Positions 1-6,820 of a stretch of 6,950 bases of DNA are shown here, one piece after another; the first letter of the stretch is position 1; the number at the start of each line of letters is the position of its first letter. The DNA comes from UMGS1649 sp964481385. Lineage in GTDB: Bacteria > Bacillota > Clostridia > TANB77 > CAG-465. The DNA is taken from contig CAYZTN010000057.1 of assembly GCA_964481385.1 (NCBI GenBank), forward strand, positions 1 to 6,950, given 5' to 3'. The notes under the pieces were generated by a model, which ran no database searches, was not told the origin of the DNA, and was given only the letters and a program-made list of their open reading frames with translations. The position numbers were made by a program, and so were the translations under genes.

Positions 1-60
1 CAGGCCAACATTAAATTGTCCTTGAAAGCTTCTATTTAGAAGGCTTTTCGCCCCCTCCAT
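1..60 (-). CDS. Possible 5' end of the next minus-strand gene (speculative)
   Basis: From an ATG at 60-58 a minus-strand frame stays open for all 20 codons to the window edge and begins MEGAKSLLNR. An in-frame TAA sits immediately upstream of this ATG, so the frame cannot start earlier. Only a weak GGGA lies upstream as a ribosome site; the good AAGGAG at 94-99 serves a different ATG at 86. The frame lies downstream of a plausible promoter at 110-138, so some transcript should cover it. I do not recognise the residues. It may be the true start of the next gene, translated after the mini-ORF at 36-86 (which overlaps it), or an open frame by chance. Confidence 0.25.
   Translation of the reverse strand, partial: MEGAKSLLNRSFQGQFNVGL
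25..47. other. Imperfect hairpin (bulged 8-bp stem) near the left edge
   Basis: AAAGCTTC at 25-32 can pair with GAAGGCTTT at 39-47 with one bulged G at 42, leaving a TATTTA loop. Read on the plus strand it is followed by only TCG and a C-run; read on the minus strand it is followed by CAAGG. Neither side has a proper U-tract, so it is a poor intrinsic terminator. On the minus strand it overlaps the end of the 16-codon mini-ORF, a position that would suit a leader or attenuator structure. That role is inferred from position only. Confidence 0.35.
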
Positions 61-86
61 TTACATATTTTCCCATCTTTTTTCAT
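36..86 (-). CDS. Putative 16-residue leader peptide or mini-ORF
   Basis: The frame ATG (86-84) to TAA (38-36) encodes MKKDGKICKWRGRKAF, a short basic peptide. Its support comes from what precedes it. A textbook AAGGAG ribosome site at 94-99 is spaced 7 bases from the ATG, and a sigma-A-type promoter at 110-138 would start a transcript about 17 bases upstream of the start codon. The ORF ends inside the hairpin at 25-47. It carries no run of one amino acid, so a classic amino-acid attenuator is not indicated. It may be a translated leader for a gene beyond the left edge, or the start of a gene broken by a frameshift. I recognise no family. Confidence 0.4.
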   Translation of the reverse strand: MKKDGKICKWRGRKAF

Positions 87-93
87 ACGTTTT

Positions 94-99
94 CTCCTT
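94..99 (-). promoter_or_regulatory. Strong ribosome binding site (AAGGAG) of the left-edge mini-ORF
   Basis: The minus strand reads AAGGAG followed by 7 bases and ATG at 86-84. This is the best translation signal in the non-coding left edge and is the main reason to take the mini-ORF seriously. It lies just after the predicted transcription start of the promoter at 110-138, giving a very short leader. Confidence 0.5.
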
Positions 100-109
100 G
101 TTTTATTCC

Positions 110-138
110 ATTATATATCAATGTTTCATAAATTGCAA
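110..138 (-). promoter_or_regulatory. Predicted sigma-A promoter reading off the left edge
   Basis: On the minus strand TTGCAA (133-138) is followed by a 17-base spacer and a perfect TATAAT (110-115). The optimal spacing and complete -10 box make this a credible vegetative promoter just beyond the stop codon of the 208-residue gene (152). I see no strong terminator between that gene and this promoter, so operon read-through may also feed the next unit. Transcription would start near 103. AT-rich DNA gives chance matches; the adjoining ribosome site and ATG raise confidence. Confidence 0.55.
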
Positions 139-151
139 TGCACAAACAACA

Positions 152-778
152 TTAAATTTCTTCTATTTCAGTTCCTTCTGTTCTGTTATATTCTCTTTTC
201 CTTTCGATTTCTCCTTTTATTTGTCCAAAAACACCTTTCGCTTCTTTAGAAAGCATTGAATCATATTTTTCAACTTTAGAAGCTAATTCTCCATATTCAT
301 TTTCGTTATCATAAACATATCCTTTATTATCTCTTGCTTGTTGATTAATAAATAAAGATACACTACCTAACTTTTTTAAAGTTTCCATATACTCTGCTCT
401 TTCCGCTTCGTCTTCTGGATATACGAATTCACCTGTGCAACAGTCCATATTAAGTTCCATAAAATAGCTATATAGCTCAGTATTAGCATTTACCGGAAAA
501 TCTGTATCTTTTCTTCTTTCATCTTTCGGATCGCCAAATCTATTTTTTAACATTCTATGCCACTCTCTATATACTTCGCAAAGTTCAGGATCTTGCTCGG
601 GATCTGGAAATTTATTAGGTCTTGAGCCTATTTTATTTTCTCTTGCTAATACGCCTAAATTAGTTACACAATCTATCATTTCGTACATATTAGGGTCTTT
701 CACTTCAGGATTACTTTCAATCCAATTGTTTATTCCTACCATTCTGTTTTTTAACGTTGCTAATTTTTCGTTATTCAT
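152..778 (-). CDS. Hypothetical acidic soluble protein, 208 aa, unrecognised family
   Basis: I do not recognise this protein. It is 208 residues, strongly hydrophilic and rich in Glu, Asp, Lys and Asn, with no signal peptide or membrane segment, so it is probably cytoplasmic. Helix-friendly stretches lie at about 1-20 and 160-200. The middle (about 52-95) is rich in proline and charged residues (PDPEQDPELC, FGDPKDERRKD). Cysteines are at 37, 67, 113 and 114; the CC pair follows a Met-Asp, but no CxxC metal motif is present. The ATG at 778 has an AGGAGG site (789-794) 10 bases upstream and overlaps the methyltransferase stop by 8 bases (ATGAATAA), so it is very probably translated and coupled to that gene. 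It is the last gene of the operon. A link to RNA modification or to a shared stress response is only suggested by position. Confidence 0.85.
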   Translation of the reverse strand: MNNEKLATLKNRMVGINNWIESNPEVKDPNMYEMIDCVTNLGVLARENKIGSRPNKFPDPEQDPELCEVYREWHRMLKNRFGDPKDERRKDTDFPVNANTELYSYFMELNMDCCTGEFVYPEDEAERAEYMETLKKLGSVSLFINQQARDNKGYVYDNENEYGELASKVEKYDSMLSKEAKGVFGQIKGEIERKREYNRTEGTEIEEI

Positions 779-1613
779 TATTTACTAACCTCCTATTTTT
801 TTCATATTTTTCATATAAACAAATACTTGTAGCCACAGCTACATTTAGTGACTCTTGATTATCACTTATTGGTATCTTAACATATTCCGTACACAATTGA
901 CTTACACTATCACTTACACCATTTGCTTCATTTCCCATTACAAAAACTATATTTTTTGAATAGTCTAGCTCGCTTAAATATTTTTTTGCACTAAGTTCAG
1001 TAGAAACAATTATATAATTATTGTCTTTTAATAATTTTGTAACATTTTCATACTGCACCATGTCCAGATATATCACTTTTACCTTTTCTACCGCCCCCAT
1101 TGTACTACGCACGACTTTAGGGTTATATATATCTGTCGTGCCTTTTATGCAAATTATACAGTCAATTTCAAATGTTACAGCAGAACGCACTATCGTACCT
1201 AAGTTGCCACTGTCTTGCACTTTATCTAGTACTAAAAACCTTTTGCCCGCATTTATCATATTTGATATCTGTTCATACTTTTCTTTTTCTGAAATTGCTG
1301 AGATATTTTTTACGCACAATATTCCTTGAGGCGTCTCTGTATCCGAAATATATTTAAAAACGTCTGTTGATACTTCTATTACACACAAATTACTTTTTTC
1401 TATTCTTTCTAAAAGCTGCTTTCCACCTGCGACTTGGTTTAACATATCTGCCGAATACACAATAGACTCAGAATGGTTAACACCACCTGAGTCCATCAAT
1501 TCTCCAACTAACTTTACACCTTCTATTACATATTTAAGGTGTTTTTCTCTATACTTTTTGTCTTTCAGACTCGCAAGCATCTTAACAGTTTCGTTAGATT
1601 TACTACTTATCAT
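771..1613 (-). CDS. TrmH/SpoU-family (SPOUT) RNA 2'-O-ribose methyltransferase
   Basis: The 280-residue length and layout match the YsgA/TsnR-like branch of SpoU enzymes, which transfer a methyl group from S-adenosylmethionine to a ribose 2'-OH in rRNA or tRNA. The N-terminal part (about 5-100) resembles the substrate-binding domain, with KYREKHLKYVIEGVKLV at 20-36. The trefoil-knot catalytic domain follows: motif 1 at 129-146 (LDKVQDSGNLGTIVRSA, with N137 and catalytic-type R143), a YNPKVVRSTMGA segment at 163-174, motif 2 at 224-235 (FVMGNEANGVSD) and motif 3 at 247-268 (IPISDNQESLNVAVA). The usual Phe-Gly after motif 1 reads Phe-Glu, and the usual glycine before ESLN is replaced in SDNQ. 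The ATG at 1613 lies 8 bases after the ppiC stop with only a weak AGG upstream, so translation is probably coupled to ppiC. The exact RNA target cannot be told from sequence. Confidence 0.93.
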   Translation of the reverse strand: MISSKSNETVKMLASLKDKKYREKHLKYVIEGVKLVGELMDSGGVNHSESIVYSADMLNQVAGGKQLLERIEKSNLCVIEVSTDVFKYISDTETPQGILCVKNISAISEKEKYEQISNMINAGKRFLVLDKVQDSGNLGTIVRSAVTFEIDCIICIKGTTDIYNPKVVRSTMGAVEKVKVIYLDMVQYENVTKLLKDNNYIIVSTELSAKKYLSELDYSKNIVFVMGNEANGVSDSVSQLCTEYVKIPISDNQESLNVAVATSICLYEKYEKNRRLVNNE

Positions 1614-1620
1614 ACATTAA

Positions 1621-1624
1621 CCTA
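1621..1624 (-). promoter_or_regulatory. Weak ribosome site of the methyltransferase, overlapping the ppiC stop
   Basis: Upstream of the methyltransferase ATG (1613-1611) the only Shine-Dalgarno-like bases are TAGG, 7 bases away, and they include the TAG stop of ppiC. The other operon genes have AGGAGG-like or GGAAG sites, so this start probably relies on ribosomes ending ppiC. A nearer ATG at 1617-1615 is in another frame and stops after four codons. Confidence 0.5.
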
Positions 1625-2662
1625 TTCTGTTGCTACTGAAGTAGTTATAAGTCCTAACTCTCTTCCAATAGTTGTAGCAATTGAGCTTATTTTGTCATCA
1701 TAATATTTGCAATTAGCAGCATCTTGTTTTGCGTAAAGGAAACTATTTACATAGTAATTTACTTGTGTACTATCTGTAAGTCTTCCGTTTTCTTCAATAG
1801 AGTTTAGCTTAATTATGAAATATCCAAAATTTGCAGACTCAACAACCTTAGTTGTATAGGCTCCTACTTTAAGTGCTTGTGTAGCTTCAACAAAAGAATC
1901 ATCTACGCCAAGTGGATCACTTAATTTAAATTCTATAGAAGTATCATCTGTATATTCTTCAGCAACTTTTGCAAAATCTTCACCTTTATTAACTTTAGCT
2001 AGAGCTTCTTCTGCTTTTTGTTTTACAGTAGCTCTATCTTCATCGGAAGCATCTTTGTCAACTTTAAATACCATATATTGTGTGTTATATATATTAAAAT
2101 CAGCATCTTCGCCTTCCTCTTGTATAAGGTACGCTTTCATATCTTCAGCAGTTGCTTCGCCTTGCTTCTTTTCTAAATATGCGCTAATCAAGCTATCGTT
2201 ATAATAAAACTCTTTAACATCGTTAATGTTAATTCCCATTGAAGCATATTCGCTTATAACTGTTTCGTTAAACAGCTCATCAGTTTCTGCTTTCATTTCA
2301 TCAGTAAGGGTAATTCCTTCCTTTTCAGCCTCAGCACGGACAATCTTATCCAAAATTATTTTCTCTGCAATATATTTTGCAACAACATCTGAATTATACC
2401 CATAATACACTAACATTGGAGCACAAATCCTGTAATACACTTCGTATTCTCCACGCGTAACTTTTCCACCATCATAAGTTGCAACGACTTCTTTATCTCT
2501 GAATATAAAATAATAACATAATATTGCTGCAACTGCTAAAATTATTACTGCTGCAACTATAATGATTATTAAATTGTCATTACCTTTGCCTTTTATTGGT
2601 GACTTAACTGGTACATCAGCCTTTTCTGGTTTAACCTTATCATACATACTTTGTTCACTCAT
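1622..2662 (-). CDS. Membrane-anchored PpiC/PrsA-type (parvulin, SurA-N-like) foldase
   Basis: This 346-residue protein has a basic cytoplasmic tail (1-30), one membrane span at about 31-54 (rich in Ile, Ala, Val) and a large extracytoplasmic part. The Cys at 49 is not in a lipobox (ILC), so it is anchored by the helix and not by lipid as PrsA is. Residues about 58-185 resemble the helical SurA/PrsA N-terminal domain (DGGKVTRGEYEVYYR, LDKIVRAEAEKEGITLT). Residues about 192-288 follow the parvulin fold: QYMVFKV, then KQKAEEALAKVNKGEDFAKVAEEYTDD, ending in FGYFIIKL. The histidines normal in A-x-HIL and FGYHIIKV are Tyr196 and Phe282 here, and the GGDLG segment is not conserved, so isomerase activity is doubtful and chaperone action more likely. 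It overlaps mfd by 8 bases (ATGAGTGA). Proteins of this type often follow mfd in Clostridia. Confidence 0.82.
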   Translation of the reverse strand: MSEQSMYDKVKPEKADVPVKSPIKGKGNDNLIIIIVAAVIILAVAAILCYYFIFRDKEVVATYDGGKVTRGEYEVYYRICAPMLVYYGYNSDVVAKYIAEKIILDKIVRAEAEKEGITLTDEMKAETDELFNETVISEYASMGININDVKEFYYNDSLISAYLEKKQGEATAEDMKAYLIQEEGEDADFNIYNTQYMVFKVDKDASDEDRATVKQKAEEALAKVNKGEDFAKVAEEYTDDTSIEFKLSDPLGVDDSFVEATQALKVGAYTTKVVESANFGYFIIKLNSIEENGRLTDSTQVNYYVNSFLYAKQDAANCKYYDDKISSIATTIGRELGLITTSVATE

Positions 2663-5600
2663 TTAATTTTCTTCCTTTCTCCTCATATATTCCTAACGTT
2701 TTTTCAAAGTTTGTTAGGGCAACTTCTATATAAGACAATATATCACGTTTAGAATTATTTGTCAATCTGTATTTTACGGTATTTTTCACATATTTTGAAA
2801 CAAATAACAAAAACTCCCCTTGAACCTTCACTTCACTTATTCCTAAAGACCTACATTTATTCCTAATTTTAATTATATCTAGTAAGTTTTCCGTATCACG
2901 TGGCATTTGTCCAAATCTGTCTATCATCTCATCTATTACATCTTGAAGGCTATCGTCATTTTCTGCATTAGACAGCTTTTGATACATTTCCATTTTTATT
3001 ACGCTATCTTTAATATATTCATTTGGAATATTAGCAGAAACTTCAACGTTAATTTTTACATCGTCAAACTTCGGTATAGCAATCTCTTCCGCTTCTTTTC
3101 CTTCTAGTGCTTGTTTTTCAGCCTCAACAGCTTTTTCAAGTAGCGATACATACATATCGTATCCCACAGATAACATATGTCCACTTTGCTCGCTACCAAG
3201 AAGGTTTCCAGCTCCTCTTATTTCTAAGTCTCTTAATGCAATTTTAAATCCACTTCCAAACTCAGTAAAGTCTTTTATTGCTTTAAGCCTTTTATCTGCT
3301 TCATCAGACAATGCTTTATTTCTTGCATATGTCACATAAGCATAGCTTAACCTATTTGAGCGTCCTACTCTTCCTCTTATTTGATAAAGCTGTGCTAGCC
3401 CTAGTCTATCTGCGTTTTCTACAATTATTGTATTGGCATTTGGTATATCTATTCCAGATTCTAGAATAGTTGTACATACTAAAATGTCCGTTTCGTGATT
3501 CATAAATCTTATCATAACATCTTCTATTGCCTGTGGTGTCATTTGCCCATGTGCTACGTCTACTCTAGCATTTGGAGCAAGTGCTCTTACTTTACTTGCA
3601 ACAGCATCAATGTTATCTACTCTGTTAGACAAGTAAAACACTTGTCCGTCACGGTCAAGTTCTTTTTCTATTCCCTCACGTATAACGCTATCTGAATACT
3701 CTAGCACATATGTGTGTACTGGAAGTCTCTCTTTTGGTGGCTCTAGTATTACAGATATATCTCTTATTCCTATCATGGACATATGTAACGTTCTAGGTAT
3801 AGGAGTAGCTGTCATAGACAATACATCTACTTCACTTCTATATTTTTTTATTTCCTCTTTATGCTTTACTCCAAACCTATGCTCTTCGTCTATTATTAAA
3901 AAGCCTAAGTCTTTAAATTTGACATCTTTTGAAAGCAACCTATGCGTTCCTACAACAATATCTACTGTTCCATCTGCCAAACCTTTTAAAATTTTCTCTT
4001 GCTCTTTAGGGGTCTTAAACCTACTAAGCATTTCTACGTTTATTCCATAAGGATCCATTCTAGACTTAAATACATTAAATTGTTGAAGAGATAACACTGT
4101 AGTTGGTACAAGATACGCAACTTGTTTTGAGTCCATTACAGCTTTAAAAGCACCTCTTATTGCTACTTCTGTTTTTCCGTATCCTACATCTCCACAAAGC
4201 AGCCTATCCATTGGTTTTGAACTTTCCATATCTTGTTTTAGTTCGTTTGTGCAGCGTACTTGGTCTTCGGTTAACTCAAACTCTACATCTTGCTCAAATT
4301 CTTGTTGCCAAGGTGTGTCTGGTGAAAAAGCAAAACCTTTTGCCATTTTTCTTTTTGCATAAAGCTTAACTAATTCTTTAGCTATATTTTGAACGTGCTT
4401 TCCAACCTTTTCTTTTGTCTCTTTCCACGTTTTTGTTCCAAGCTTATTTACTTTAGGAAGAAATCCATCTTCACACGCATATTTTTTAATGCTATCTAAG
4501 CTTGTTACTGGTATATATAGCACGCCTCCATCTTGATATTCTAGTTTTATATAATCTTTTACTGTGTCGTTTATATCTACTTGCTCTATTCCTAAGTATT
4601 TACCTATACCGTGGTCTACATGTACTACGTAGTCTCCTACTTTCAAGTCGTCATATGAGTTTATGGCGGCGCCTAAAAAGTCTTTAGAGCTTTTTTGAGA
4701 TTTAGACGAAGTACCGCTTACTGGCTCTGTAATTACTACAAAGTTAAAGTCGTCATATGAAAAACCTGATGTTATAAAACCTGTTGTAATATATATTCTA
4801 CCCGCCTCAAGGTCATCTATCATAGATATGTCTTGTACATATTTTACATTTACTTCTGCGTCTAAAAGAATATTTTTTATGCTTTCTACTCTCGCTAAAG
4901 TAGAAAAAACTAAAACTACTGCTTTTTTTTCTGAGATGTATCTTTTAATGTCACTTTTAAATATATCCACTGCGCTACGAAAAAAGTTTACCTCCCTACA
5001 ACTAAAGCTGTACTCTTTTCTTTTTGCATGCAAAACTCTACCTTGATTTATTCTTTCTAAATAAATCAAAGGCAGGCTAGTATATCTTTGCTCTATTTCA
5101 TTAAATGAATAGTACTTAAATGTCTTTTGTGGATATATTTCACCTTTTTCGGTCATTAAACGCAGTGTTTCTTCATTTTCGAAAATAACTGCTTCGCTTC
5201 TTGCACTAAGCCTTGTTATCTCATTAAAATATATGTTATACCTATCTTCTAAAAAGTCTATTAAAGTTACTGCATTTGGAACGAAGAAATCAAAATACTT
5301 GTTTATTACAGACACAACTTCTCCTTGCTTAATTTTCTCTATGTCATCTGTCATTTTCTCTACAAGTAAATCATTTAAGTTTCCAGTAGCTATTACTTTT
5401 TCAATCTCCTCAATACCCGTCAAAATCTGCTTCTCAGATAAAACAAACTCTGTTGAAAAAGTTAACTCGAACTTATCCAAAATATTTTTACTTCTTTGAG
5501 TATCTATATCAAAAGACCTAATACTATCTATTTCTTCGCCAAAAAACTCTAGCCTTACTGGTTCTTTCATATCTGGGCTAAATATATCTATTAGTCCGCC

Positions 5601-6131
5601 TCTTACAGAAAACTGCCCTGGCCCTTCTACAAGTTCTACTCTGCTATACCCCATCTTACTACAGGAAGCAGCAATACACTCAAGAGACGCAGTTTCGCCT
5701 TGTTTTAGCGTTAAGCTCAGACCCATATAGTTTTCTTTTGGCAACATTTTTTGCATTATTGCTTCTATTGTTGTTACAATTATACATTCTTCGTTATTTA
5801 AGAGCTTGTTTATAACATGAACACGTGCATTTTCTATTTCTCTACTTTGAGTATCATATGTATAGTATGTTACCTCTCTTGCTGGGAAATATACTATATC
5901 TGTAGTAGAGTAATACTTAAAGTCTTGTATCATTTTTTTTGCACTAGACGCATTTGGACATACTACAAGTGGTAAAATCCCTGAATAGTTATATAAACTA
6001 TATATTAAATGTGGCAGTGCTGCATCAGTTACACCAGTTATACTTAAGTTTTTTGTTTTGTTTTTTATATCATCAAGTAAGCTATTATACTTGGTATATT
6101 TTATCATTTCTTTAATTAGTGGGTTTGACAT
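2655..6131 (-). CDS. mfd: Transcription-repair coupling factor Mfd (TRCF)
   Basis: Mfd is the cytoplasmic ATP-driven DNA translocase that pushes stalled RNA polymerase off damaged DNA and recruits UvrA for excision repair. At 1158 residues it is full length (family about 1150-1180). Visible domains are a UvrB-like N-terminal module (about 1-350, with VEGPGQFSVRGGLIDIFSP at 168-186); the polymerase-interaction, CarD-like domain at about 494-560 (LKVGDYVVHVDHGIGKYLGI); and a superfamily 2 helicase core with Walker A GDVGYGKT (647-654), DEEH box (748-751), TATPIPR (774-780), motif V TTILESGIDIPNAN (887-900) and motif VI QIRGRVGR (917-924). The translocation motif RDLEIRGAGNLLGSEQSGH lies at 967-985 and the C-terminal TRCF domain at about 1012-1115. 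No key residue is missing. The ATG at 6131 has AGGAGG (6136-6141) at a rather short 4-base spacing and follows the DUF2344 stop by 15 bases, so it is co-transcribed from the promoter near 6850. Confidence 0.98.
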   Translation of the reverse strand: MSNPLIKEMIKYTKYNSLLDDIKNKTKNLSITGVTDAALPHLIYSLYNYSGILPLVVCPNASSAKKMIQDFKYYSTTDIVYFPAREVTYYTYDTQSREIENARVHVINKLLNNEECIIVTTIEAIMQKMLPKENYMGLSLTLKQGETASLECIAASCSKMGYSRVELVEGPGQFSVRGGLIDIFSPDMKEPVRLEFFGEEIDSIRSFDIDTQRSKNILDKFELTFSTEFVLSEKQILTGIEEIEKVIATGNLNDLLVEKMTDDIEKIKQGEVVSVINKYFDFFVPNAVTLIDFLEDRYNIYFNEITRLSARSEAVIFENEETLRLMTEKGEIYPQKTFKYYSFNEIEQRYTSLPLIYLERINQGRVLHAKRKEYSFSCREVNFFRSAVDIFKSDIKRYISEKKAVVLVFSTLARVESIKNILLDAEVNVKYVQDISMIDDLEAGRIYITTGFITSGFSYDDFNFVVITEPVSGTSSKSQKSSKDFLGAAINSYDDLKVGDYVVHVDHGIGKYLGIEQVDINDTVKDYIKLEYQDGGVLYIPVTSLDSIKKYACEDGFLPKVNKLGTKTWKETKEKVGKHVQNIAKELVKLYAKRKMAKGFAFSPDTPWQQEFEQDVEFELTEDQVRCTNELKQDMESSKPMDRLLCGDVGYGKTEVAIRGAFKAVMDSKQVAYLVPTTVLSLQQFNVFKSRMDPYGINVEMLSRFKTPKEQEKILKGLADGTVDIVVGTHRLLSKDVKFKDLGFLIIDEEHRFGVKHKEEIKKYRSEVDVLSMTATPIPRTLHMSMIGIRDISVILEPPKERLPVHTYVLEYSDSVIREGIEKELDRDGQVFYLSNRVDNIDAVASKVRALAPNARVDVAHGQMTPQAIEDVMIRFMNHETDILVCTTILESGIDIPNANTIIVENADRLGLAQLYQIRGRVGRSNRLSYAYVTYARNKALSDEADKRLKAIKDFTEFGSGFKIALRDLEIRGAGNLLGSEQSGHMLSVGYDMYVSLLEKAVEAEKQALEGKEAEEIAIPKFDDVKINVEVSANIPNEYIKDSVIKMEMYQKLSNAENDDSLQDVIDEMIDRFGQMPRDTENLLDIIKIRNKCRSLGISEVKVQGEFLLFVSKYVKNTVKYRLTNNSKRDILSYIEVALTNFEKTLGIYEEKGRKLNE
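2671..2678 (-). promoter_or_regulatory. Ribosome site of the foldase gene, inside the mfd 3' end
   Basis: The minus strand reads AAAGGAAG, 8 bases before the foldase ATG (2662-2660), and lies wholly inside the last codons of mfd. A GAGGAG at 2679-2684 is too far away (16 bases) to serve the same start directly. The site fixes the start at 2662 and supports a deliberate overlap between the two genes. Confidence 0.6.
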
Positions 6132-6146
6132 TTTTCCTCCTGCATA

Positions 6147-6812
6147 TCATTTGTATAGAATCTTTGTCCTTCTTATGCTATACTTTATCTCTTTATCTAC
6201 AAATTCCATAAAACCGTCCATAATATAGTTTGGATTAAATATATATGGTGTATCGTTTGATATTGTAATGCGAAGACCATCATTTATGTTTATACTATAT
6301 TCTAATATTACTGGCTTTATGTCTATTCTTTCGTTTCTCGTACTAGATTTTACAAGTACCAAAATACTCTCTTCTTCTAAATATTTCGTAAGTTCTTCTC
6401 TAAACCATGCTCTTAGATCAGCATATTGTCTCTTGTTCATTTGTTCCACATTTTCGTATTCCGGAACAATTTCAAATTCTGAAGCATAACACGCTTCTTT
6501 TATATTTAATACTTTCTCATCAATATATTCAGCAGAAAGAACAACAATACCTTTAGGCAAAAAGTTATTTATACATTTAACTAAATATGTAATATCAATA
6601 TATTCTTTTATCTCTATATCACAAATCTCTTCAATGCTTCCTATTCCTTGTGGCAAAGAGTTTGCAACAGTTACGCTAGGTATTTGATCTTTATCATATA
6701 TAACACAGGCGCCTGTTCTAGTTACTGCTTTATCTATAACATATATCATATCATTTGGTAGTATATATGATGCTTCTTTAGTCTTTGTATAAGTCAAACG
6801 CATTCTAAGCAT
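6147..6812 (-). CDS. Divergent DUF2344 (TIGR03936, radical-SAM-associated) protein
   Basis: The 221 residues match the usual length and overall pattern of DUF2344, a family of unknown biochemical role normally encoded next to a TIGR03960 radical SAM protein and the rng-rplU-rpmA genes. The match rests on the start MLRMRLTYTKTKEASYI, on SLPQGIGSIEEICDIEI (52-68), on FLPKGIVVLSAEYID (84-98), on a NERIDIKPVILEYSI segment (160-174) and on the terminal YSIRRTKILYK (family: Y-x-I-x-R-T). Two family hallmarks are gone: the SHLDL-type motif is LPNDM (18-22), and the S-x-GF-NP-x-P loop is KDQIPSVTV (41-49). The ATG at 6812 is chosen for the GGAGGG (6821-6826) 8 bases upstream; a second Met is codon 4. 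It is first in the mfd operon, where many relatives have pth. No peptidyl-tRNA hydrolase motif is seen. The family call is from memory of the pattern. Confidence 0.75.
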   Translation of the reverse strand: MLRMRLTYTKTKEASYILPNDMIYVIDKAVTRTGACVIYDKDQIPSVTVANSLPQGIGSIEEICDIEIKEYIDITYLVKCINNFLPKGIVVLSAEYIDEKVLNIKEACYASEFEIVPEYENVEQMNKRQYADLRAWFREELTKYLEEESILVLVKSSTRNERIDIKPVILEYSININDGLRITISNDTPYIFNPNYIMDGFMEFVDKEIKYSIRRTKILYK

Positions 6813-6820
6813 GGTTAATT

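Noticed and set aside
1..39. Plus-strand frame open from the left edge ending at TAG 37-39, with the hairpin at 25-47 as its terminator
   Set aside because: Only 12 codons are visible, the stop lies inside the hairpin, and there is no U-tract after the stem.
2507..2570. Cys49 of the foldase as a lipoprotein lipobox
   Set aside because: The preceding residues are Ala-Ile-Leu, lacking the small residue required before the cysteine, and the cysteine lies late inside a long hydrophobic span.
4923..5940. Runs of eight A on the coding strand in mfd (opposite T-runs at 4923-4930 and 5933-5940) as programmed frameshift sites
   Set aside because: The reading frame continues unbroken through both, encoding Lys-Lys, and no stop-adjacent frame or stimulatory structure is seen; ordinary for AT-rich coding DNA.
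1021..6489. Plus-strand open frames of 60-112 codons lying opposite the five minus-strand genes
   Set aside because: All are antisense to well-supported coding sequences, have low-complexity hydrophobic translations and no ribosome sites; they are shadows.
6147..6812. Peptidyl-tRNA hydrolase (pth), expected just upstream of mfd
   Set aside because: No pth motifs are present, and the residue pattern fits DUF2344 instead.
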